Shown: piece after piece, positions 25,949 to 35,031 of the stretch
How the letters are laid out: each line of letters starts with the position of its first letter
How positions within the stretch are numbered: position 1 is the stretch's first letter
NCBI GenBank assembly: GCA_026709505.1
Contig: JAPOSW010000028.1
Span: forward strand, 1-36,521
Length of the DNA: 36,521 bases
From: Gammaproteobacteria bacterium
Lineage (GTDB): Bacteria; Pseudomonadota; Gammaproteobacteria; Arenicellales; Poriferihabitantaceae
Direction of reading: 5' to 3'
Made by a program: the position numbers and the translations under genes
Notes under the pieces: model-generated
The model's database searches: none
Told to the model about the DNA's origin: nothing
What the model saw: the letters and a program-made list of their open reading frames with translations, nothing else

Positions 25949-26800
25949 TCACGGATTTTCTGAAACAACAGGATTGTCTGTATGTGAGGCCCATTCCGTC
26001 CATGAACCATCATACAGACGCTGCATGCCGTAACCGCAGATTACCAGTGCCAGATTAATCACGGCCGCGCTCACACCAGAACCACAGGAAGTAATCAGTT
26101 TCCGGCCATTGACAATACCTCGATTCTCAAAAATCTGCTTGAGTTCTTCAACCGATTTCAGTCTTCCATCTTCGAGCAACTCGGTAAAAGGCAGCGAGAG
26201 CGCTCCGGGCATATGTCCACTTTTCAGTTCGGGCCGTGGTTCGGGATCTGTACCCATGAATCGTCCAGCACTACGCGCATCAAGAACGACTGATTCGCCA
26301 GTTTCAAGATTATTCAGAATGTCCTGCATGGATGCAACTTTGCCTGAATCAAAATCAACATCAAATGTGCCTGAGGTAATTTCGGAATCCTGATTGCTGG
26401 TCGGGAAACCCTCAGCCAGCCATGCGGGCAGTCCACCGGATAGCAAGTGGATCGATTGATGTCCGAAAACCCGAAACATCCACCACACCCGCGCTGCAGA
26501 GAACAACCCCTTGCCGTCATACACAATCACTTGAGAGTCGTTGGAAACTCCCAGTCTTTCGACTGCCTTGGAGAAATACTCCGGCTTGGGCAGCATATGC
26601 GGTAAATCACTGTCGGGATCGGAGATTGCATCGATATCGAAGAATCTCGCTCCCGGAATATGGCCACTTCGAAACTCGTGTTCTGGATTCCGGTTTTCTG
26701 TGGGCAAATACCATGAACAATCAAGCACCGCCAGATTGGGGTCGTCAATTCGACCTGACAGCTCGTTAGGACTGATTAGCGGGAATTCTGCGTGGTTCAT
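25949..26800 (-). CDS. sseA: Sulfurtransferase, 3-mercaptopyruvate type (tandem rhodanese)
   Basis: This protein has two rhodanese domains. The first contains SGHIPGARFFDID and the second SGHMPGALSLPF. The active-site loop CGSGVSA matches mercaptopyruvate sulfurtransferase (CGSGVTA) rather than thiosulfate sulfurtransferase (CRKGVTA). It would transfer sulfur from 3-mercaptopyruvate to thiols or cyanide. The ATG at 26800 gives 283 residues, the normal length; an upstream TTG at 26839 adds 13 residues of no clear family sequence. It is on the same strand as, and 77 bp downstream of, the transglutaminase gene, so it could share that operon. Confidence 0.85.
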   Translation of the reverse strand: MNHAEFPLISPNELSGRIDDPNLAVLDCSWYLPTENRNPEHEFRSGHIPGARFFDIDAISDPDSDLPHMLPKPEYFSKAVERLGVSNDSQVIVYDGKGLFSAARVWWMFRVFGHQSIHLLSGGLPAWLAEGFPTSNQDSEITSGTFDVDFDSGKVASMQDILNNLETGESVVLDARSAGRFMGTDPEPRPELKSGHMPGALSLPFTELLEDGRLKSVEELKQIFENRGIVNGRKLITSCGSGVSAAVINLALVICGYGMQRLYDGSWTEWASHTDNPVVSENP

Positions 26801-26877
26801 CGAATAATTATCGAGTATGGTTTTAATGTTCTGGGTCAAATGGCATCTGCTCTGCCAGTCATTGAGGCTTGGATGAG

Positions 26878-27873
26878 CTATTGTTGCTGGCTACCTGTTT
26901 GATGTCTTGGTTCGAAATGCCTGATTTGTCTCAAGTCTGTCGATCCTTCATTATGGCCTTTCTGCTGGGTATTCTTCGTTATATCCGATGAAATGCTGTT
27001 CTGGTCGCCTTCCCTGATGGTGACGGAAATCTCGAGTTTGGCGAATCCACCACCTAGCAATACCCCACGAGTTGGCGAGACGTCGGAGTAATCGCGTCCT
27101 CTTGCAAGTCGAATATGACGATGGTCAACGGCACTGTTGTTGGTCGGGTCAAAGCCAATCCAGCCGATCTGGGGTAGCCAGAATTCAGCCCAGGCATGGC
27201 TGGCGCCTTGTGGGCTTTGCTCGCCGGGTGCACCTTCCAGAAAGAGATAACCTGAAACATAACGACTGGGTATGCCCCAACTTCGCGCCAGTGCAATCAT
27301 CACATGACTGTAGTCCTGACATACTCCCTCTCCGGTCTCCAGAATATGTTCAATAGAAGAATCAACGCTCGTGCTGTTGGGCTTGTAGGTGAATGTTTCA
27401 TGCAGGGTGCTACAGGTTTTTTGCAAGCTCTGGAGCGGATCCTGCATGGCCGACAGGCCATGCTTGTCGGCAAAGGCTGTCAATGATTGGGAAGGTTTGG
27501 TGTATTTGCCATTTGCAAGATAGTTCCAGAAACCGGTGCTATACCGAACTTCCTGCAGACGATCCCAGGCATTCGATGCAAGTGATTCCGGCAAGCCGGC
27601 ACTGTCTGAGGTTGTTACCACCGAACGACTGTGGACCGTCGTACTCATGTGGCTCCGATGGATATTGAACAGGTGATAGCGATTGCCAAAGGAGTCATCA
27701 CAGGGAATTGGCATGGCTATCGGGTCGATATCGATGTCGAAAGAGAGCAGCTGCTGGCTATCTTCGTCCAGAGGCTGCAGGTACACAGTCATCACGCTTC
27801 CGGTGGCGGGTTTGCTGTAGGTATAGACAGAATGATGATCGACAATATAGTGCGGCTGCGGAGTCGGTGTCAT
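26878..27873 (-). CDS. Transglutaminase-like cysteine protease family protein
   Basis: This 331-residue protein has the bacterial transglutaminase-like core with C185 (GEGVCQDYSH), H226 (GASHAWAEFW) and D242 (IGFDPTNN). The N-terminal beta domain (YTYSKPATGSVMTVYLQPLD) is typical of the group linked to circularly permuted ATP-grasp genes. Its ATG overlaps the alpha-E stop by 4 nt (ATGA), so the two are translationally coupled. Comparative genomics has suggested these operons make or trim peptide or amide bonds; the product is unknown. The tail beyond about 300 is hydrophilic and of low complexity. Confidence 0.9.
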   Translation of the reverse strand: MTPTPQPHYIVDHHSVYTYSKPATGSVMTVYLQPLDEDSQQLLSFDIDIDPIAMPIPCDDSFGNRYHLFNIHRSHMSTTVHSRSVVTTSDSAGLPESLASNAWDRLQEVRYSTGFWNYLANGKYTKPSQSLTAFADKHGLSAMQDPLQSLQKTCSTLHETFTYKPNSTSVDSSIEHILETGEGVCQDYSHVMIALARSWGIPSRYVSGYLFLEGAPGEQSPQGASHAWAEFWLPQIGWIGFDPTNNSAVDHRHIRLARGRDYSDVSPTRGVLLGGGFAKLEISVTIREGDQNSISSDITKNTQQKGHNEGSTDLRQIRHFEPRHQTGSQQQ

Positions 27874-28853
27874 GCTGGTGGAGTATCCTCTATCTCGTAA
27901 AAGAAGTAATTTTGTTCCAATTCATGGTTCAGCAGTTGGCAGGCATGGTTGACGCTGTTAATCATGGCCAGAGCTTCCTCATCGTCCTGCTTGTTTCGAT
28001 TGGGCCATTGGTCATCGAATAGTGCGAGAGCATTGCGGACCTGGATTCCGGGCTTGTCTTTCTGGTCGGGGTAATCAGCAGTCAGATCAGTCAATACCTG
28101 CTGAATTATGGTCATTGCCGAACGCGCAGAAATGGCCAGTTGTTCATCTGCGAAAAGAAATTCGACAACATGGCCCGGGTTGAACTTGATTGAGTGCAGG
28201 TTTCGGAATGCACTTCGTACTTCACAGATTCCCAGCAGGGAGCTCCAATTCCACTCTCGATGCGCTTCCGAGGTCGGAAACAGGTTGATATGGGAACGAA
28301 GCAGGGAAGTGATGTTGATGACCCGTTCCTGATAAAGACCTATTCTCAAGAAGTGCCATCCATGATCCCGGTACATGGTACTGTCTGAAACCCCGTTGAA
28401 GGTTCTGACAGCCAGTGCGGCCTTGGTGAGAAAATCCTCGGGCTGCGTTTCCCAGATATCCAGCAGGCTGACATCACGCATCTCAAGATATGAAACATTA
28501 AGACAGGTCCACATCTCGTAGGTGATGTTGTTGCGGATCTGGCGGGCGTTCTCCCTGGCTGTTGCAAAACAGCTCAGTACGGCATCGGGGTTGTGGGTTT
28601 CAAATACCAGATCGTCGGTCAGCGTAAATACATCAGCCAACATGTAGCTCTCATCATCCATGTTAGGGTCGAGATCCACACTGATCGGACGGGTTCCGAG
28701 TGTTGAATAAAGGCGCTTCCAGCCAACATGGATGTCTTCGACAGGGCGGTCCTGAATCGCCTGCAGCTGATCGATGATCAGTCGGCTTACAAAGCCGGCG
28801 CGTTCCATGTACCGTCCGATCCAGTAAAGGCCATAGGCGTTTCTTGAAAGCAT
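27870..28853 (-). CDS. Alpha-E domain protein (DUF403)
   Basis: This 327-residue, largely helical protein opens with MLSRNAYGLYWIGRYMERA, the hallmark of the alpha-E family. These proteins always travel with circularly permuted ATP-grasp and transglutaminase-like genes, as here: the ATP-grasp gene ends 3 nt before its start and the transglutaminase gene overlaps its stop by 4 nt. Its biochemical role is not known. Confidence 0.9.
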   Translation of the reverse strand: MLSRNAYGLYWIGRYMERAGFVSRLIIDQLQAIQDRPVEDIHVGWKRLYSTLGTRPISVDLDPNMDDESYMLADVFTLTDDLVFETHNPDAVLSCFATARENARQIRNNITYEMWTCLNVSYLEMRDVSLLDIWETQPEDFLTKAALAVRTFNGVSDSTMYRDHGWHFLRIGLYQERVINITSLLRSHINLFPTSEAHREWNWSSLLGICEVRSAFRNLHSIKFNPGHVVEFLFADEQLAISARSAMTIIQQVLTDLTADYPDQKDKPGIQVRNALALFDDQWPNRNKQDDEEALAMINSVNHACQLLNHELEQNYFFYEIEDTPPA

Positions 28854-28856
28854 GAT

Positions 28857-30341
28857 CTATTCCGCGACTACCCAGAAATCCTTGCCGCCACCTCCCTGAC
28901 TTGAGTTTACGACCAAAGAGCCTTCGGTCAGCGCCACCCGGCAAAAGCCGCCCGGGACAATATTGATTTCCCTGGACTGCAGAATAAAGGGGCGCAAATC
29001 CACGTGGCGGGGGGCAGCTCCATCAGGTGTCAGGCAGGGCATTCTCGAGAGATCCAGAGTAGGCTGGGCAATAAAATTGGCTGGATCCTTGCGGATTTGC
29101 TGTGCATACTCATCCCGTGCTTCGGGGGTGGCATGAGGACCGACGAGCATCCCGTATCCACCAGACTCACCGACCATCTTGACCACCAACTTGTCGAGAT
29201 TGTCCAGCGTGTACTCAAGGTCTTCGGGATTCCGGCAAAGATAGGTTTCGACATTTGGAAGTATCGGTTCCTCGGCCAGGTAGTAGCGGATCATGTCAGG
29301 CACATAGGAATAGACGCTTTTATCGTCGGCCACCCCAGTTCCGGGCGCATTGGCGATTGCTACATTTCCCAGACGAAAAGCATGAAACAGTCCAGGAACT
29401 CCTAATTGGCTGTCCGGCATGAAGGTCAGCGGATCAATATAGATGTCATCAACCCGGCGATAGATGACATCGACGCGCTTCAAGCCGCTGGTTGTTCGCA
29501 TGTAGACAAATCCATTGTGAACAAGCAAATCCTGTCCCTGGACGATCTCGATGCCCATTTCACGAGCCAGAAACACGTGCTCATAAAATGCCGAGTTGTA
29601 AACACCGGGCGTCAGTACCACCACACAGGGATTGTCGGTATTGTGCGGAACCAGCTCATTCAGGGTTTGTCTCAACAACGCTCCGTAGTGCTCAATGCTT
29701 TGCACCGAATATTGCCGAAACAGCTGGCGAAAGTTGGATTTGACGGCCTTGCGGTTGGCGAGCATGTACGATACCCCAGAGGGAACTCGAAGATTGTCCT
29801 CGAGGACCTTGAAGCCATCATTATCCCGCACCAGATCAGTGCCGCAAATCGAGACATGCACGCCTTGTGGCAGGCTGATTCCACGCATTTCCGGTCGATA
29901 TTGCGAGCACCCATAGATCATGTCTACGGGAATGATGCCATCTTTCAGGATTTTGGATTCGTTGTAAATATCGCTCAGAAACAGATTGAGTGCCTTCAGC
30001 CTTTGCTTGAGTCCGGAATCGATATGGTTCCAATCCTGAAGCTTGATGAGGCGGGGCAGGCAGTCAATGGGGATGATTCTCTCGAGCGTGTTATTCTCGC
30101 TTGAGACTGAAAAGGTGATGCCGTCGCGAAGAAATGACTGTTCAACCTGAGACTGCATCTTCAGCAGGCTGTCGGGCGGCATGCTGTCAAGAGACCTGCA
30201 CAACAATTCACAATGAGGGTATGGCTTGCCTTCCGATGAGAACATCTCATCGAAGAACTGATGATTGACTGAATAATCATCAAACAATCCTGTGGCTAGT
30301 TCGGCATTATTCCGCCCGTCTCCATTGCTGGCAATATTCAT
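28857..30341 (-). CDS. Circularly permuted type 2 ATP-grasp protein
   Basis: This 494-residue protein belongs to the circularly permuted ATP-grasp group (DUF404/DUF407). Family features include GCSQYRPEMRGI, VLEDNLRVPSGVSYMLANR and VVKMVGESGGYGMLVGP, followed near the end by DLRPFILQ and LVVNSSQGGGGKDFWV. ATP-grasp enzymes join a carboxylate to an amine or thiol using ATP, so it may form a peptide-like bond. It is the first gene of the ATP-grasp, alpha-E, transglutaminase operon, with about 190 bp of non-coding sequence upstream. The length is normal. Confidence 0.9.
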   Translation of the reverse strand: MNIASNGDGRNNAELATGLFDDYSVNHQFFDEMFSSEGKPYPHCELLCRSLDSMPPDSLLKMQSQVEQSFLRDGITFSVSSENNTLERIIPIDCLPRLIKLQDWNHIDSGLKQRLKALNLFLSDIYNESKILKDGIIPVDMIYGCSQYRPEMRGISLPQGVHVSICGTDLVRDNDGFKVLEDNLRVPSGVSYMLANRKAVKSNFRQLFRQYSVQSIEHYGALLRQTLNELVPHNTDNPCVVVLTPGVYNSAFYEHVFLAREMGIEIVQGQDLLVHNGFVYMRTTSGLKRVDVIYRRVDDIYIDPLTFMPDSQLGVPGLFHAFRLGNVAIANAPGTGVADDKSVYSYVPDMIRYYLAEEPILPNVETYLCRNPEDLEYTLDNLDKLVVKMVGESGGYGMLVGPHATPEARDEYAQQIRKDPANFIAQPTLDLSRMPCLTPDGAAPRHVDLRPFILQSREINIVPGGFCRVALTEGSLVVNSSQGGGGKDFWVVAE

Positions 30342-30532
30342 GTCGGTACAACTTTTTGAATGCGGTTACATTTTATGAGTTTGTACCTCCCGGTTCAATA
30401 GCGATGTCCCCCGCAAGACGCTGCTCGTATTGCAGCAATGATCAATTGCTGCACTTCCGGACAAGGTTCAGGAATTGAACTGCATATCACATATTCCTCT
30501 ATGCTGATCAGATCCCGGAATTTCATTTCGGA

Positions 30533-31738
30533 TCAAGGTAGTTGTTGTCTTCGTGCGAATTTCATCAGGCTTGGGATGCCCGGCTCATAACACAGCAACG
30601 GACCCTCTCCTCCGGCTTCTCCAGAGACGGCAATTTCCCAGATGTAGCCGATATGCGATAATTTTTGAATGTTTTCCTGAACTATTTCATGGGAGACTGA
30701 GACTCCCTGTTCCTGCAAGGAAAGTCCGACCAGCATCTCCAGCTTCTGGACGGGGATGTATTGATTGGCAGATTCATGGAAGGTCTTGGCAATATCGGTA
30801 GCCAGGGCTACCAGACCCATTCTATTAATTTCATTGTAGCGTTGCTGGTATACGGTTGAACATTTGGCAATCGCTGAATGTTCAGTCTCCAGGAGAATCT
30901 CCATCGTCAATTCGCGTGACCCAGACACTGCAAGTCGTTTGGCAATGCGATCTCCCCAAATCTGAATGAAGTAGGGGTAGTTATCGGCACGGCAGGCCAC
31001 TTGTTCAACAACACCATCAGCAGAGGTCACCTGACATGACTTCAACGGTATCAGGATCGCCTGTTGGGCATCTGTCTCTGAAAGACGACCCAATGGAAAT
31101 ACGCTGCTTTCATCCCAGAAGGTCGCACTGGCTTGATTGAGTGTCGTCTCAAGGTTGGGGGTTCCGGCCAAAACCAGAAATAGCGGCAGATCCTCTCCGC
31201 GAATATCCTGACTGGCATTCAGTAAAGCCTTGCCAATATCCGGGTTCAGGGTATGGGCTTCGTCCATGATCAGGATAAATGGTTTTTTCTTGCACTTCTC
31301 CCTTAATAACGCTTTAAGCGCAAGCGTTTCTCTGGGGCGGCTCAAGGCTGTTTTTACATGAGCTACACCGATATTGGCCAAAGCCGATAAATTGTCAAAC
31401 AGAGGTCTTAATATCTCCTGCGCCTTCTTCAACAGGCTCGTATCATTGCCCACTATCAGTTCAATCAGTTCCCCCATATCTTCAAATTCCGAGGGCGTGA
31501 CCCAAAGAGTCTCCAGCCTGTCGTCGGTCTTCTTCTGCAAATAGCGCAACATTGCAGTCTTTCCATTGCCGCGAGGCCCGTAGACAATCATGTCACTGCC
31601 TATCTTCTGCCTGCCAACAAGCTTTTCCACCTGGTCGTTGAAAAACGCCTGTTCTTCAAAACGCCCTGCCAAATAAGGTGGTTCTACGCCTGTGCCTGGC
31701 TGAAACAGATTCCTCAGTTTTGTTTTGTGTTTGAACAT
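30533..31738 (-). CDS. AAA ATPase of the AAA_16/ORC-like type
   Basis: This 401-residue ATPase has Walker A GPRGNGKT at 54-61 and Walker B FILIMDEAHTL near 150-160, with a preceding PYLAGRFEEQAFFND box typical of AAA_16 proteins. The C-terminal part carries YPYFIQIWGDRIAKRL and a winged-helix-like tail. The same YPYF(I/L)Q-x-WG pattern is kept in the broken ATPase tail at 25.3-25.9 kb, so the two are related paralogues. It is transcribed alone. The cellular role of this group is not settled; many are found near mobile or defence genes. Confidence 0.85.
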   Translation of the reverse strand: MFKHKTKLRNLFQPGTGVEPPYLAGRFEEQAFFNDQVEKLVGRQKIGSDMIVYGPRGNGKTAMLRYLQKKTDDRLETLWVTPSEFEDMGELIELIVGNDTSLLKKAQEILRPLFDNLSALANIGVAHVKTALSRPRETLALKALLREKCKKKPFILIMDEAHTLNPDIGKALLNASQDIRGEDLPLFLVLAGTPNLETTLNQASATFWDESSVFPLGRLSETDAQQAILIPLKSCQVTSADGVVEQVACRADNYPYFIQIWGDRIAKRLAVSGSRELTMEILLETEHSAIAKCSTVYQQRYNEINRMGLVALATDIAKTFHESANQYIPVQKLEMLVGLSLQEQGVSVSHEIVQENIQKLSHIGYIWEIAVSGEAGGEGPLLCYEPGIPSLMKFARRQQLP

Positions 31739-32710
31739 GCCTTTCCGGCTTTATCACCGGAATCCCCCGTTCGGGTTCACACTATTTCCAGATTTTGGTC
31801 AGTCTTGTTGCAATGGTAGACTATTTTCAGAATATGACGAAATTACCCGAACGGAATGTGTGTACACGGCTTGTTGTGAAGCATTTCATCACTGTCACTG
31901 ACCATGCACATTGTGATTTCAATCGCAAACTCACGGATTGTTTATTACGCCGAACTCACTCTGGAAATAATTGAGTTCCGGATATCGGTGGGCACTGGAT
32001 AAAAATCAAACGGGCAAAAACTTGCAATCATGATATCGACAATGGCGCAGAACAAAATTCTTGCTCTCGAATGGATGAGGGATCAAGAGTTGATTCAACA
32101 TGAATCTTGCCGTCAGATGCTCAATTCGGGCCATTGCATATCCAGTGACAGGTTTTGCATGATGTCCAAATAATACGAAACGCCTATAGCGGCTGTACCA
32201 GTTACAAACAACTTGCCCAAGGTGCGAGCTTTTTTGATTCAATTGCATCGTGCAGTCCGCAGTCATGAGAGATCATGACTGACTGTAGTTGCCCACATGC
32301 CGTTTGCATTGCACGGTGTGATGGTTCGTCCCGTCTGTTTGCCCAAGTTCTAGAAAGTGGGATCGTTTGATGCGAAGCATCACCAGATGGGCCTCAACCG
32401 TTTCACTGGTCACTGCCTGCGATATGTCATGAGGATTGAAGGCTTGATTGTTGTGCCTCGTGGGCTGTCAAACCTGTACGCTCAAGTTCGTGACGCAAGA
32501 TCCTTGGATTGGCATGAACTTGTTCTTGTAGCTCTCGTGGTTGCATTTAATGATCCGACTGACAACATGTTTTTCTTTTGTCCTATCCCGCACATGAAAA
32601 CCCTGATAAGATGCGCATGACTTGTCCAGGTTTGACCAGATCATGCATTGGGAAGCATGATTATTCGAATACATGCCTGATCAAAATGTAGCCCTTCTCG
32701 ACGGAAAAGC
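31739..32710. other. Long intergenic region, no supported gene
   Basis: About 970 bp without a recognisable gene. Two short frames (32006-32266 minus, 32357-32620 plus) have no family features and no ribosome site. It may be eroded sequence. A strong hairpin lies at 32260-32281. The aspartate dehydrogenase promoter should lie near the right end. Confidence 0.4.
32260..32281. repeat. Perfect 9-bp inverted repeat with GAGA tetraloop
   Basis: CAGTCATGA-GAGA-TCATGACTG is perfect and isolated in non-coding sequence. As RNA it would form a stable stem with a GNRA loop. No T-run follows, so a terminator is unlikely; an operator or structured RNA element is possible. Confidence 0.5.
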
Positions 32711-33517
32711 ATGAAAAAACAACTCAACATTGCCATTCTCGGTCATGGCCCCATTGCTCGTTATGTAATCGAGCAGGTGATTGATGAATCACCCATCCGA
32801 ATTCTCGCATTGATCTCCCGAGAATCCTCGCTCCATAAAGCACGGGAGTTTGCCAATAATCGATTTTCCGTACACACGGCAATCAAGGAAGTGATCCCCA
32901 AGCCGGATTTGGTAGTTGACTGTGCCGGGCATTCAGGCCTGACTGAGCATGGGCCAGCGGCACTCGAAACAGGCATCAATGTGATTTCAATTTCCACCGG
33001 AGCACTGGCAGCCCCGGAGTTACTGGGAAAGCTGGAAACGAGTGCCAGGACTGGCGGGGCAAAGATCAAGTTTCTATCCGGTGCTGTTGGTGGCATTGAC
33101 TCTTTACTGGCAGCCAGCGTCGGTGGAATTGAGGAAGTTCGATACATTGGCAGAAAACCGCCACTAGGCTGGTCAGGTTCACGTGCTGAACAATCCTGTG
33201 ATTTGAAAAGTCTTGAAGAACCGTTTGTGCATTTTTCCGGAACGGCCAGAGAGGCAGCAAGGCTATACCCGGCGAATGCCAATGTTGCCGCGGCCATAGC
33301 ACTTGCCAGCAAAGGACTTGATGACGTGTCTGTGGAATTGATAGCTGATCCCGGTGTGTCACGAAACATCCATGAAATTCAAGCATCCGGGACATTTGGC
33401 GATTTGAAATTCCGGGTGGAAGGCAATCCACTGTCAACCAACCCAAAGTCGTCAGCCTTGGCGGCAATGAGCATTGTCCAGGAACTCAAGCAACAGGCCA
33501 GCCCTGTCCGGTTTTAG
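32711..33517 (+). CDS. nadX: L-aspartate dehydrogenase
   Basis: This 268-residue NAD(P)-dependent enzyme oxidises L-aspartate to iminoaspartate, used in NAD synthesis or aspartate breakdown. The Rossmann motif ILGHGPIA is at 9-16. The C-terminal domain has the diagnostic GTAREAARLYPANANVAAAI signature. An ACGGAAAAG ribosome site precedes the ATG. Next to it lies the end of a D-amino-acid dehydrogenase-like gene on the opposite strand, so an amino-acid catabolic locus may once have stood here. No nadA or nadC is in the window. Confidence 0.88.
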   Translation: MKKQLNIAILGHGPIARYVIEQVIDESPIRILALISRESSLHKAREFANNRFSVHTAIKEVIPKPDLVVDCAGHSGLTEHGPAALETGINVISISTGALAAPELLGKLETSARTGGAKIKFLSGAVGGIDSLLAASVGGIEEVRYIGRKPPLGWSGSRAEQSCDLKSLEEPFVHFSGTAREAARLYPANANVAAAIALASKGLDDVSVELIADPGVSRNIHEIQASGTFGDLKFRVEGNPLSTNPKSSALAAMSIVQELKQQASPVRF

Positions 33518-33547
33518 GGTCGGGTGCCTTGTCCGGCGACCGGAGCT

Positions 33548-33712
33548 TCATTTAAAACGATCGGCTGAGTAGGGCAGGATATCCATTGAGGGCTTTTCGC
33601 CGGCGACTATCTCGGAGATAAGTTTTCCGGTAATGCCCCCTAGCGTCAGTCCGAGATGCTGGTGGCCAAACGCATAGTAGGCTCTGGCTTGCCGGGTTCG
33701 CCGGTCATGCAG
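33548..33712 (-). pseudogene. D-amino-acid dehydrogenase-like FAD oxidase, C-terminal remnant
   Basis: A 54-codon minus-strand frame, closed by a stop at both ends, reads YYAFGHQHLGLTLGGITGKL, then ISEIVAGEKPSMDILPYSADRF. This is the C-terminal FAD-contact segment of DadA/glycine-oxidase type enzymes (GHxHLGLT...TG). The rest of the protein is missing. It has no start codon and is not functional. Confidence 0.65.
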
Positions 33713-33880
33713 TTACGGTCCGGTGCCCCTGGACCGGATTCTGCTCATTACATCCGATCTCAGGATGAGTGTGAAGGTATCCGTCATCGCTCGAAAGGCA
33801 AAGGCAGCCTTGACACGTGCCCAGTAGCTTTAAAAACGGTTTCGCGGCACTGATCGGAGTCAAGTGCCTGTCGTGAGTGT

Positions 33881-35031
33881 TCATGCCGACATGTTGGAGA
33901 GGACCGCCGCGTCGAACCTACGTTCAGGCCTCAGTTCCAGTTCACCCTTATTCAGAATCAGTTTGTGAAGTACGTCCTTGTTTAATAAAGGATCAGCGAG
34001 GCGTGAATGACTCAGATATTTGAGATTCTTTTTCCCGGACAGAGCGAAGGATTTATCCGTCTGGTTACCCAGGGACATCGACTTGTAGATACCGGTATAG
34101 TCGTAATCTCCGGTGACCAGAAGGTCATAGAGCGCTCTCACATGCCTGGCGATCTCCCTAAGTGGTCTATTCATTCTGGGCTTGCCACCGGTATCCCCGG
34201 TAAACTGGTCGACAGGAATTTTCATGACAGACACGTCAGACCACACGAACACATCGAAACACCGGTTGCACAAGACCAGAGACTGCCCCTTGGTTTTCCA
34301 TAGTGGTTGAATCATAAAGGGCTTTTGTAAACTCTCGGCGATTCCCAGTACCTTTGACAGGGCATCCACGAGAATTTCCGACCTCTGTACGATCTCGGAT
34401 TCGTTGGACCAGTCGGATACCTTGTTGTAGGCATTTCTAAGAGCATCGATCGCCTGTTGTCTGCGGTCCCATTTGCCCGGACCCAGGAAACCTGCCACTA
34501 AGGGTTGTGGATGCTTTTGACTGGATAGCAAGGCATCACCCTGGTTTTCCGGATTCAGGAGACTTGCCGCCACGCCCATCATTGCATGAGCTGAACTTAC
34601 AGGGCGCATCACCATCTCCGGAGCCCAGTTTGACTCGTCGCTCCGTACAGTAGTACTGTCCGGGACAACCGTAAGTTTGATCTCCAGAGAATAGCATGTC
34701 TGCCACCCAACGAAACTACAAGGTCGATCTTGTCGACTTCATTGCGCGAGAGCTTGGCATAGGGATCATACGTCTTTTCGAAGTGGTAGTATGGCTTCCG
34801 GGATGAGTCGCCGACAATCTCCGCCATGCTCCACGTCCTGTCTTCGGCGAGAATCCTGTCGCCTCTCGAAACAATACTGACCGGAGATAGGTCATTGTCA
34901 CGCATGTATAAGCAGAGGGCGAGCGGAAACGTGGAGTTAAACTGGTTTTTTCCCCACAAACTCGTTCCGGACCTGCTCGAGTTTGCCGATGTTATTCCGT
35001 GGAGAGAAGGCGCGCTATCTTGCGGCGGCAT
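33881..35031 (-). pseudogene. Type II restriction endonuclease, HindVP-like, 1-nt frameshift
   Basis: Two frames join into one gene. The first (35031 to about 34707) gives SLWGKNQFNSTFPLALCLYM and HFEKTYDPYAKLSRNEVDKI. After a one-base loss near 34701-34707 (GCCACCC on the plus strand) the second frame continues LEIKLTVVPDSTTVRSDESN and on to 33881. The D-x(n)-LEIK pattern across the shift is a PD-(D/E)XK core. The layout matches HindVP-type enzymes, which recognise GRCGYC; that specificity is inference. The start overlaps the methyltransferase stop by 17 nt, so they form one operon. As written the nuclease is inactive, since the core is split. Confidence 0.7.

Noticed and set aside
29406..30104. 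Long plus-strand frame inside the ATP-grasp gene
   Set aside because: It is antisense to a well-recognised conserved gene and has no motifs.
32006..32620. Two frames of 86 and 87 codons on opposite strands
   Set aside because: Neither has protein-family features or a ribosome site; an overlapping frame on the other strand is equally open.
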